DNA of 6,369 nt, from contig DATDOO010000152.1 of NCBI GenBank assembly GCA_035293245.1, positions 1 through 6,369 on the forward strand. The letters are read 5' to 3'. The DNA comes from DATDOO01 sp035293245 (GTDB taxonomy: Bacteria; Pseudomonadota; Gammaproteobacteria; Methylococcales; Methylococcaceae). Under the pieces are notes generated by a model. That model was not told the DNA's origin. It saw nothing but the letters and a program-made list of their open reading frames with translations, and made no database searches. Made by a program: the position numbers and the translations under genes. Of this stretch, positions 1 to 5,134 are shown one piece after another (the first letter of the stretch is position 1; the number at the start of each line of letters is the position of its first letter).

Positions 1-543
1 GTCGGGGCTGAGGACCGGAAAACCTTCCACGTCGATCTGGTCGCGCGGCAATTCGATGTAAACCGGCTTGCAGTGTTGGCGCAGCGCCTCGATGGCCCGG
101 TCGATCTGGCGGCACGCGGTGTACGGGTCGTCCAGCACGGCGGTGGCGCAGGTGATGCGCTCGAAAATCTGCCGCTGAAACTCGAAGGGCCCGAAGCGGT
201 GGTGAATGAGCGGGTCTTCCCGCTGCTCGCGTATCCCCGGCGCACCGCTGATGACGATGACCGGCGAGGACTCGGTGTAAGCGCCGGCGATGGCGTTGAC
301 CACGTTGAGCGCCCCCACCCCGTAAGTGACCGCGAGCGCCCCGATGCCGCGGCAGCGGGCGTAGCCATCGGCGGCGAACGCCGCGGTGTCCTCGCGGGTG
401 GTGCCGACGTGCTGGATGGGGCTGTGCACCAGTTCGTCGTAAAAGCGCAGGATGTAATCCCCCGGCACCCCGAACAGGTGCTCCACCCCGGCCCGGTGGA
501 GGCGGTCGATCAGGTACTGGCCGATTTTGGGGGTGGCGTTCAT
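1..543 (-). CDS. Thiamine-diphosphate-dependent 2-keto acid decarboxylase (pyruvate/indolepyruvate decarboxylase-like), N-terminal part
   Basis: The frame runs from ATG at 543 off the left edge, giving 181 residues of a family that is usually about 550 long, so the C-terminal two thirds lie outside the window. The protein starts MNATPKIGQYLIDRL and shows the N-terminal ThDP (PYR) domain: GVPGD near residue 25, the cofactor-activating glutamate in TTREDTAAFAADGYAR (E51), and the double histidine in LIHHRFG (H114, H115). D29, E51 and the HH pair correspond to the catalytic residues of yeast and Zymomonas pyruvate decarboxylase; acetolactate synthases and benzoylformate decarboxylases lack this HH pair. 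The family decarboxylates 2-keto acids to aldehydes in the cytoplasm. Which substrate (pyruvate, indolepyruvate, phenylpyruvate) cannot be told from this part. A strong Shine-Dalgarno sequence, AGGAGG at 556-551, supports the start. The gene follows vapC on the same strand after a 91-bp gap, so it probably has its own promoter. Confidence 0.9.
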   Translation of the reverse strand, partial: MNATPKIGQYLIDRLHRAGVEHLFGVPGDYILRFYDELVHSPIQHVGTTREDTAAFAADGYARCRGIGALAVTYGVGALNVVNAIAGAYTESSPVIVISGAPGIREQREDPLIHHRFGPFEFQRQIFERITCATAVLDDPYTACRQIDRAIEALRQHCKPVYIELPRDQIDVEGFPVLSPD

Positions 544-557
544 GGGTTTTCCTCCTC

Positions 558-570
558 TTGTCGGCGACAA
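558..570. promoter_or_regulatory. Perfect inverted repeat just upstream of the decarboxylase ribosome-binding site
   Basis: TTGTCG-G-CGACAA is a 6-bp perfect palindrome with a one-base centre. It ends one base before the AGGAGG of the decarboxylase gene. The position fits a repressor operator or a small 5'UTR structure, but its size is compatible with chance. No clear -35/-10 pair was found beside it. Confidence 0.25.
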
Positions 571-634
571 ACGGTTTGACAGCCTGGAAACAGGATTTCG
601 CCGCAGCTTGTGTTCGGCCGCGATTGGGGAATGC

Positions 635-1051
635 TCACTTTGCTACCGTCACCAGCGGTTTGGCATTCAAGCGCGCCGCACGCCGGGCAAAGCGCCGGTC
701 GTCGAAGCTCAGCAATTCGCGGCAATGGCTGCTGGAAACCAGATGCAAAGCATCGGCGAAATCCAGTCCTTGCGCATGCAGGCTCAGGGCATCGGCGATG
801 CGAGGCCATTCCTCGACCTTGATATTGGGCAGACCCAACAAATGGTTGACGACCTTGACGAATTCCTGGTTTGAAAAACCGTAGAAAGCCCTCAGCACCC
901 ATTCCAGCTCCAGCACTACCGTCAAAGGCACGAAAAGCCGCTCGGATTCGGTAAATATCCGGAAGGCGACGGGGCGTTGCTTGATGGCTTCCGGGTCGTT
1001 GGGATCGTCCACGTAAAAGCGGGCGAGGATGTTGGTGTCAAGCGCGATCAT
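635..1051 (-). CDS. vapC: VapC-type PIN-domain ribonuclease toxin
   Basis: This is a 138-residue PIN-domain protein, the usual length for VapC. It begins MIALDTNILARFYVDD. The four acidic metal-binding positions of the PIN fold are all present: D5 (LDTN), E48 (VVLELEWVL), D100 (GLDFADALHL) and D117/D118 (SFDDRRF). VapC toxins are Mg-dependent endoribonucleases that cut tRNA or rRNA and slow growth when released from VapB. The ATG at 1051 is preferred over the in-frame ATG at 1081 because it starts directly before the conserved LDTN core and has GAGG eight bases upstream. The gene overlaps the end of vapB by 14 bp, the usual translational coupling of this operon. No damage is visible, so the toxin is likely functional. 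The RNA target is not predictable from the sequence. Confidence 0.9.
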   Translation of the reverse strand: MIALDTNILARFYVDDPNDPEAIKQRPVAFRIFTESERLFVPLTVVLELEWVLRAFYGFSNQEFVKVVNHLLGLPNIKVEEWPRIADALSLHAQGLDFADALHLVSSSHCRELLSFDDRRFARRAARLNAKPLVTVAK

Positions 1052-1298
1052 CGGCCGCCTCGCGCATCGCGGCAGCGACATCGAAATCGCTCAAGCACCG
1101 TTCGCCGGGTTTTTTGCACACCAGCATGCCGAACCCCTCATCGGGTCGCGTCGGTCGAATTGGGCGTTTGAGTTCCACCCGAATGCCGTTGCCCTCCAGG
1201 GTGAAATCCAACTGGCAGCCGGGGGCAATGCCCAAGCGCCGGCGAATGTCGGCGGGAATGACGACTTGGCCTTTATCGGAAACAGTTACGATGGACAT
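1038..1298 (-). CDS. vapB: VapB-type antitoxin with SpoVT/AbrB DNA-binding domain
   Basis: This is an 86-residue protein starting MSIVTVSDKGQVVIPADI. Residues 5-43 form a swapped-hairpin AbrB/MazE-type DNA-binding domain with the hallmark SDKGQVVIPADIRRRLGI. The acidic C-terminus (about residues 55-86, ending DVAAAMREAADDRA) is expected to wrap VapC and block its active site. It is the first gene of the operon and overlaps vapC by 14 bp. Such antitoxins repress their own promoter, alone and more tightly with VapC. The inverted repeat 14 bp upstream of the start fits that role. The ribosome-binding site is weak (AAGCGG). The protein appears complete. Confidence 0.9.
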   Translation of the reverse strand: MSIVTVSDKGQVVIPADIRRRLGIAPGCQLDFTLEGNGIRVELKRPIRPTRPDEGFGMLVCKKPGERCLSDFDVAAAMREAADDRA

Positions 1299-1303
1299 GT
1301 CCG

Positions 1304-1326
1304 CTTACTCGTCTTACCAGGTAAGA
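1304..1326. promoter_or_regulatory. Probable VapB/VapBC operator
   Basis: TCTTACC-A-GGTAAGA (1312-1326) is a perfect 7-bp inverted repeat with a one-base centre. A further CTTAC half-site lies at 1304-1308, nine bases before the matching CTTAC at 1313. It sits directly upstream of vapB, where AbrB-type antitoxins bind to repress their own operon. The palindrome is seen in the sequence; its use as operator is inferred from family behaviour. Confidence 0.55.
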
Positions 1327-1328
1327 GC

Positions 1329-1357
1329 ATTCTAGTCCAAGATCGGCACGTGTTCCG
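1329..1357 (-). promoter_or_regulatory. Possible vapBC promoter
   Basis: On the minus strand TAGAAT (1334-1329) matches a -10 box in five of six positions. Its transcription start would fall inside the inverted repeat at 1312-1326, so a bound antitoxin would block it. The expected -35 position (about 1357-1352, CGGAAC) matches poorly, so the call is tentative. Confidence 0.3.
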
Positions 1358-1444
1358 TGAAATTCGCATAGGCCGCCAATATTCCCTGCGCTGGCTGGTT
1401 TCCATGAACGACGGACCGACGTGAGTTAGAGCAGAGAAAGAAAA

Positions 1445-1645
1445 ACCGATCTGGAAGGGCCGGAGGCCATCGTCTCCGTGCGCGGCAAGGATCGCTTCGT
1501 GGTGATGGATTTGTCCCATTACCACTACCTGCGCACCTGTGAACTGGAAGCGGCGCTGGCGGAAACCCGTGCCGATCTCGCCGCCGGGCGTTACGTCGCC
1601 GAGTCGCCCGAAGCGCATCTGGCGCGCGCGGATTCCGCCTCGTGA
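1445..1645 (+). pseudogene. Phd/YefM-type antitoxin remnant, N-terminus missing
   Basis: The plus-strand frame reads TDLEGPEAIVSVRGKDRFVV, then MDLSHYHYLRTCELEAALAE, and ends at TGA 1643-1645. The SVRGKDRFVVMD core, the HYHYLR segment and the ADLAAGRYVAESPEAHLAR tail are typical of Phd-family antitoxins paired with RelE-like toxins. About 20 N-terminal residues, the DNA-binding start of the domain, are absent. Upstream in frame there is only AGC AGA GAA AGA AAA after a stop at 1427, with no ATG, GTG or TTG before the homology. The toxin-neutralising C-terminal half is intact, but without a start codon it is probably not translated normally. Its stop overlaps the start of the toxin remnant by 4 bp (GTGA), preserving the ancestral coupling. 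It runs divergently from vapBC, and the loss may come from the rearrangement that placed vapBC next to it. Confidence 0.75.
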
Positions 1646-1916
1646 GCTATGTCCTGGTCTTTACCGACCAGTACATCAAACGCGCCGCGCACTTTCTGAA
1701 GCAGCATCCCGAATTGCGCCAGCAATACCTGAAGACCCTCCAGTTGCTGGGGGCCAATCCCTATCACCCGCCTTACGCCTGCATGCCCTGAACGGGAAAC
1801 TGCAAGGGCTGCATTCCGTGTCGCTCAATCTGTCTTATCGCACCACGCTGGAGTTGATGATCCAGGACGAGTGGATCATTCCGGTCAACGTGCACGACCA
1901 CGCAGCGGTTTACTGA
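1642..1916 (+). pseudogene. RelE-family (StbE-like) toxin, frameshifted
   Basis: From GTG 1642 the frame reads SYVLVFTDQYIKRAAHFLKQ through LGANPYHP, then hits TGA at 1789-1791. The missing second half continues one frame over from about 1773: LRLHALNGKLQGLHSVSLNL, then SYRTTLELMIQDEWIIPVNV and a C-terminus VHDHAAVY, stop 1914-1916. A single base lost near 1770-1772 explains the break: CACCCG followed by TCCTTACGC would give HPSLRLH, the usual family sequence, whereas the window has CACCCGCCTTACGC. Intact relatives are about 90 residues and cut mRNA on the ribosome. Without the C-terminal half, which carries the catalytic residues of the RelE fold, the product should be inactive. A sequencing error is the alternative explanation, but the antitoxin is also damaged. 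Confidence 0.8.
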
Positions 1917-1967
1917 GTTTCAAGCCGTAACCACCGGGGATGGCCGAAAACGGTAGGGAAAACAATT

Positions 1968-2001
1968 CTGTCCCGGTTTCCTCACTGTCCCAGTTTCCTC
2001 A
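1968..2001. repeat. 17-bp tandem direct repeat
   Basis: Two head-to-tail copies of CTGTCCCRGTTTCCTCA occupy 1968-1984 and 1985-2001 and differ at one position (G/A). They lie in the 116-bp gap between the end of the toxin remnant and the end of the protease-TPR gene, two convergent genes. The minus strand reads as repeated TGGGACAG motifs. The role is unknown; a slippage duplication or a fragment of a dispersed repeat are both possible. Confidence 0.7.
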
Positions 2002-2032
2002 ACGCGGCTTCCGAAATTGAGCGTCGCGGGAA

Positions 2033-3523
2033 TCAGGGCAAGACGATCTCGGCGAAAAACTTGTCGGCCTGACTGGGTGACAGCGTCTTCAACTGGCGAT
2101 AGACCTCCAGGGCGCGGTCGTTCTGGCCCGCAAATTTGTAGGTGGCGCCCAGGTTGTACCACGCCTCGGCGAACTCCGGATTGATGCGTAGTGCCTGCCG
2201 GTAGGCATCGATGGCCTGGGCGGTCTGGCCTGATGCGTGATAGGTGTTGCCCAGGTTGTACCAAGCATTGACATGCTCCGGATTGATGCGCAGCGCCTGC
2301 CGGTAGGCATCGATGGCCTGGGCAGTCTGGCCTGATGCGTGATAGGTGTTGCCCAGGTTGTACCACGCCCCGGTATCCTCCGGATTGATGCGCAGCGCCT
2401 GCCGGTAGGCGTCGATGGCCTGGACGATCTGGCCTGATCTGTGGTAAGCGTTGCCCAGGTTGTTCCAGGCCTTGGCATACTCCGAATTGATGCGCAGCGC
2501 CTGCCGGTAGGCGTCGATAGCTTGGGCAGTCTGGCCTGGGTCGGCGTAGGCGACGGCCAGGTTGTACCACGCCCTGGCATGCTCCGGATCGATGCGCAGC
2601 GCCTGCCGGTAGGCGTCAATGGCTTTGGCGGACTGGCCTGAGTCGGCATAGGCGTTGCCCAGGTTGCTCCACGCCCCGGCATGCTCCGGATCGATGCGCA
2701 GCGCCTGCCGGTAGGCGTCGATGGCCTGGGCGATCTGGCCTGATTTGTCGTAAGCGACGCCCAGACAAAACCACGCCGGAGCGCTCGTGGACCGCGCCTG
2801 TGTCCAGTGCAGGCCGTGTTCGAGCAAGGCGGGCCAGTCCTTGTTTTGCTCCAAAGATACGGCGCGGTTCAGCCAATCGATCTCGGCCTCGCCCGCGCTG
2901 GCTTGTTCCCTGTGTCGTTGGGGCAATTCGGCGATCCATTCCACCGGCACGGCGAAGTTGAGTTGCTGGCCGTCCTTCAGGTAGAAGGTCGTCAGGCCGA
3001 TCAAACGGCCTTCCTCGTCAAACAGCCCGCCGCCGCTGGAACCGGGAGAGATGGGCGCGGTAGTCTGGATATAGCGCCCGCCCTCCACTTCGCGCAGGCT
3101 GGACACGATGCCTTCCGACAGAGTGAGTTCCAGCCCCCTGGGTGCGCCGATGGCATACACGCGGGCGCCCACCTTGAGCATCTTGGTGCTGCCGATGCCG
3201 ACGGCCGGTGCGCTGATCCCGGTAACGCTCAGCGCACAAACGTCGCGTTCCCAATCCGTATGGCGCGGATGGGCCGGATATTCTGCCTGGCCGATGCGCA
3301 CCTTTAGCCCGCCGGCTTGCTTGACGACATGGCAGTTTGTGACCACGTCCCCATCGGGAAGAACCACGCCGCTACCCATGCTCTTCGGCTGTCCCCCGCT
3401 GTCGATGTTCAGAACGACGACCGTACTTTGGGCGGCTTGTTCGTACACCTCGCTGGCAGTCTTGGCGAAGAGGACGGGGGAGGTCAGAAGAATTGCCGAG
3501 GGAATCAGTAAACGGCAGCGCAT
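2033..3523 (-). CDS. Exported HtrA-like trypsin-family serine protease with C-terminal TPR repeats
   Basis: This is a 496-residue protein from ATG 3523, chosen because the signal peptide MRCRLLIPSAILLTSPVLFA starts there and AAGGA lies 8-12 bases upstream; an in-frame ATG at 3556 would put 11 polar residues in front. Cleavage is likely after A20. Residues 25-190 form a chymotrypsin-like fold with a complete triad: H65 (TNCHVV), D94 (DWERDVCAL) and S163 (PGSSGGGLFD). The S1C/DegP style is clear, but no PDZ domain follows. Instead seven 34-residue TPR units span residues 249-486, most containing GQxxxAIDAYRQALRI. The expected location is the periplasm or outside the cell, where the TPR array would bind a partner or substrate while the protease domain cleaves or acts as a chaperone. 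The gene stands alone, convergent with the toxin remnant. C64 and C96 could form a disulphide. The substrate is unknown. Confidence 0.9.
   Translation of the reverse strand: MRCRLLIPSAILLTSPVLFAKTASEVYEQAAQSTVVVLNIDSGGQPKSMGSGVVLPDGDVVTNCHVVKQAGGLKVRIGQAEYPAHPRHTDWERDVCALSVTGISAPAVGIGSTKMLKVGARVYAIGAPRGLELTLSEGIVSSLREVEGGRYIQTTAPISPGSSGGGLFDEEGRLIGLTTFYLKDGQQLNFAVPVEWIAELPQRHREQASAGEAEIDWLNRAVSLEQNKDWPALLEHGLHWTQARSTSAPAWFCLGVAYDKSGQIAQAIDAYRQALRIDPEHAGAWSNLGNAYADSGQSAKAIDAYRQALRIDPEHARAWYNLAVAYADPGQTAQAIDAYRQALRINSEYAKAWNNLGNAYHRSGQIVQAIDAYRQALRINPEDTGAWYNLGNTYHASGQTAQAIDAYRQALRINPEHVNAWYNLGNTYHASGQTAQAIDAYRQALRINPEFAEAWYNLGATYKFAGQNDRALEVYRQLKTLSPSQADKFFAEIVLP
2066..2779 (-). repeat. Seven 102-bp TPR-coding repeats inside the protease gene
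   Basis: Units of exactly 102 bp fill 2066-2779 with a shared block GCCTGCCGGTAGGC. The two copies at 2193-2263 and 2295-2365 are identical in 70 of 71 bases, and both encode YNLGNTYHASGQTAQAIDAY. Conservation at silent sites points to recent duplication or gene conversion, so copy number may vary between strains. The last unit (2066-2167), at the protein C-terminus, is the most diverged. Confidence 0.9.
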
Positions 3524-3798
3524 GGTTTCGTTCCTTGTGTCGCGATTGTCGGCCACAACGCCAGCTAAGGCCAGGGGGACTTCCCGTACTCATTCTTTCA
3601 CCGACACGGAAAATCATCCACCCCACCAAGCGGCGCGGATTCGCCGCAATGCTTCCAGCGCGGTCATTGAAAAGCTCATGTCCGGTTAGCCGATAATTCC
3701 GCCTCTTTCGGGTTGCTGCGGATCGGGAAGCCGTCCTGATATTCGCCGAAGCGCCGCACAGAGCGAAGAGCCCGCACACTTTAATCGCTGAGCCTCTT
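3524..3798. other. Intergenic gap without a recognised gene
   Basis: These 275 bp separate the start of the protease-TPR gene from the end of the AT-rich gene, both on the minus strand. No coding frame with recognisable similarity is seen. A GCGGCG/CGCCGC hairpin with a 6-nt loop lies at 3630-3647; it has no T-tract, so it is not a standard terminator. The protease promoter should be here but no good -35/-10 pair was found. Confidence 0.5.
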
Positions 3799-4569
3799 TC
3801 ATTTTTTCTTGAGACCGGCGTCCTTTTTTTCTTTTCGGCGCTTCTCAAGGTCAGAATCGTTTTCTACCAACCATTTTTCAAGAGCGTGAAACTTTTCAAT
3901 CCACTCCTCGTTGTATTCCTTTTCAAATATTTCCATGCAAATGAGAAGAGCCTGTTCGTGTTGATGTCCATACTTTTCTAGCCAAAAGTTCCCGAAAGCA
4001 GTTACATATTCTTCTCTGTTAATTTTTGTGTACCCGTCGGTTAGACCAATCATGCTTGGATGGGCGGTTTCGCATAGATCTTCAAAGATATCCAAAATTC
4101 CTTGATGCTTTTTCTCCATGTTTTTAACCATGGTTAGAACATTGATGGTTTCCGGAAGCTCCTTGTCTATCCTTGAACCCATATACACCCTATTAATACA
4201 TTCACAAAATTCTTCAAAGGAAATTTTTCCTGAAACCACCTCTTCCATTTTCGAAATGGAGTAGACCAGGGTGGACAAAGTTTCAATAGCAGCTCTTGTA
4301 AGGATTCTAGCACCAGCAATAGAATTTGCTTCTCCCAACATATGCGCTTGCTTGGCAATATCTACAAATCTCCAGCAGGAGGTTTCCCTTATAACATAAA
4401 CACCAAAGGTAACTATCCATTTGTGGGCAACCTCATTTCTCGCGATCAGGCTCCCAATATCAAGCGACCGACAAAGCGTCTCCTCATAAGTTTTAATTGC
4501 CCCGTCAATGACTTCCTTTGGCGACATACTGCCTTGATATTTCGTAATTCCCAAATCTTTTATTGCCAT
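3799..4569 (-). CDS. Hypothetical protein, AT-rich, with HEPN-like RNEVAH motif
   Basis: This 256-residue protein starts MAIKDLGITKYQGSMSPKEV. I do not recognise the family with certainty. It is predicted to be mostly helical and soluble, with no signal peptide or membrane segment. Two features stand out: R44-N-E-V-A-H49, which fits the RX4-6H ribonuclease motif of HEPN domains (polar residue after R), and a helix ARILTRAAIETLSTLVYSI followed later by LCETAHPSMIGLTDGY. The latter pair resembles DUF5677-type proteins of unknown function. The C-terminus is a highly charged lysine-rich tail. Two 60-base lines counted inside the gene gave 42% and 33% G+C, far below its neighbours, so recent acquisition is likely. 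A TATAAT box at 4622-4617 and AAGGA at 4585-4581 support expression from its own promoter. HEPN membership is uncertain because the motif sits near the N-terminus rather than in a late helix. Confidence 0.75.
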   Translation of the reverse strand: MAIKDLGITKYQGSMSPKEVIDGAIKTYEETLCRSLDIGSLIARNEVAHKWIVTFGVYVIRETSCWRFVDIAKQAHMLGEANSIAGARILTRAAIETLSTLVYSISKMEEVVSGKISFEEFCECINRVYMGSRIDKELPETINVLTMVKNMEKKHQGILDIFEDLCETAHPSMIGLTDGYTKINREEYVTAFGNFWLEKYGHQHEQALLICMEIFEKEYNEEWIEKFHALEKWLVENDSDLEKRRKEKKDAGLKKK

Positions 4570-4579
4570 CGCCGGTCTC
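3811..4579. repeat. 10-bp inverted repeat at the two ends of the AT-rich gene
   Basis: GAGACCGGCG at 3811-3820 and its exact reverse complement CGCCGGTCTC at 4570-4579 bracket the gene. The right copy abuts the start codon; the left copy lies in the last codons (DAGL). No target-site duplication is visible outside them. A match of this length somewhere in a kilobase can occur by chance; the placement is what makes it notable. Confidence 0.4.
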
Positions 4580-4616
4580 TTCCTTGTTTCATCGTCCGTA
4601 TAACGTAAAGCTACTA

Positions 4617-4645
4617 ATTATATAGAAAGCCCGCGTAGGATGGGT
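4617..4645 (-). promoter_or_regulatory. Likely promoter of the AT-rich gene
   Basis: A perfect TATAAT -10 box lies at 4622-4617 on the minus strand, about 48 bases upstream of the ATG. The expected -35 position (4640-4645, ACCCAT) falls inside the left REP palindrome and matches the consensus poorly. Transcription would start near 4610. Confidence 0.45.
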
Positions 4646-4678
4646 AGAGGCGATAGCCGAAACCCATCATCGGCCTAC
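4635..4678 (+). repeat. REP-like palindrome, left copy
   Basis: The element starts GTAGGATGGGTAGAGGCGA. It has an inner stem GATGGGT (4639-4645) / ACCCATC (4662-4668) and outer arms GTAGG (4635-4639) / CCTAC (4674-4678). A near-identical copy lies inverted at 5855-5900. It contains the stop codon of the RAYT remnant (TAG, 4677-4675) and sits upstream of the -10 box of the AT-rich gene. This type of imperfect palindrome next to a RAYT is the expected substrate of that transposase family. Confidence 0.8.
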
Positions 4679-5130
4679 CCGACATCCATGAGCTGGATAT
4701 TGCCACCCGCCCAATCCAACGGATAAACCCCTTGTCGCGCAAAGCGATGAAACGACGAATGCGGCCAATCGACAACACATTCCACGTGGCCATGCTTGAC
4801 CGGATTATAGTGAATGTAATCCACATGCGCAGCGTAATCGGCTTCGTCACGAATGGCGTGTTCCCAAAAGCGCCGCTGCCATATCCCTCTTTCGGCCTTC
4901 ATTCTTCTGCTTTCCGACAACCGCTCGCCTTTTTCCATGGAGCGGGAAAAGGCGGACTTGATTTGGCGCCAGCGCAAGCTGAAATCATCGTCCCCTTCCG
5001 GCAATGTCCAGATCGCGTAGGGCGCGATAGCGTCCTCGCGTATTGCGCCGTATGGGGAGGAAAAGGTGACAGACCTAGTTATCATTCGGCGTTCAGTTTC
5101 CATGCGATCAATCGGTGGTTTACCGGCCAT
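4675..5130 (-). pseudogene. REP-associated tyrosine transposase (RAYT, Y1/HUH family), C-terminal half only
   Basis: Family similarity covers about 4675-5019. It reads AIWTLPEGDDDFSLRWRQIK, then a KAERGIWQRRFWEHAIRDEA segment and the conserved HVDYIHYNPVKHGHV, which carries the likely catalytic tyrosine, followed by DWPHSSFHRFARQGVYPLDW. Full-length relatives have about 60-70 more residues in front, including the metal-binding H-x-H of the HUH motif (usually PDHLH directly before the IWTLP segment). Here that position reads APY, so the HUH is lost exactly at the break and the enzyme cannot be active. The frame continues upstream through about 38 unrelated residues to ATG 5130, four bases after the stop of the YgiT-type gene, with no visible ribosome-binding site. 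A chimeric protein could be made by translational coupling, but nothing shows it has a function. RAYTs act on REP palindromes such as those at 4635 and 5855. Confidence 0.8.
5012..5028. repeat. Small palindrome at the RAYT truncation point
   Basis: ATCGCG-TAGGG-CGCGAT is a perfect 6-bp stem with a 5-base loop. It lies where recognisable transposase sequence begins (about 5016). It may mark the recombination junction that removed the N-terminal half; chance is not excluded. Confidence 0.35.
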
Positions 5131-5134
5131 TTGT

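Noticed and set aside
73..579. Long open frame on the plus strand opposite the decarboxylase
   Set aside because: It is the antisense shadow of a GC-rich gene with clear family motifs and its own strong ribosome-binding site on the minus strand.
540..902. Minus-strand open frame of about 120 codons overlapping vapC and the decarboxylase start
   Set aside because: It is out of frame with vapC, shows no family features, and arises from GC-rich codon shadowing.
1333..1432. Minus-strand frame ending at TAG 1335-1333 and reading VVHGNQPAQGILAAYANFTE
   Set aside because: It looks vaguely like a piece of a small protein, but there is no start codon with a ribosome-binding site, no recognised family, and it overlaps the vapBC promoter region. 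It may be a gene fragment but cannot be supported.
1920..2682. Other long minus-strand frames across the TPR region
   Set aside because: These are repeats of the TPR DNA read in the wrong frame, giving proline- and arginine-rich low-complexity products.
2066..2779. Regular 102-bp repeats as a possible CRISPR or satellite array
   Set aside because: The units are in-frame 34-codon TPR motifs inside one long coding sequence, so protein repeats explain the periodicity.
3630..3647. GCGGCG/CGCCGC hairpin as an intrinsic terminator
   Set aside because: There is no T-tract on either strand, and it lies upstream of the protease gene rather than directly after a stop codon.
3108..3689. Plus-strand open frame of 193 codons opposite the protease N-terminus
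   Set aside because: It is antisense to a gene with signal peptide and catalytic triad, and no motif or ribosome-binding site supports it.
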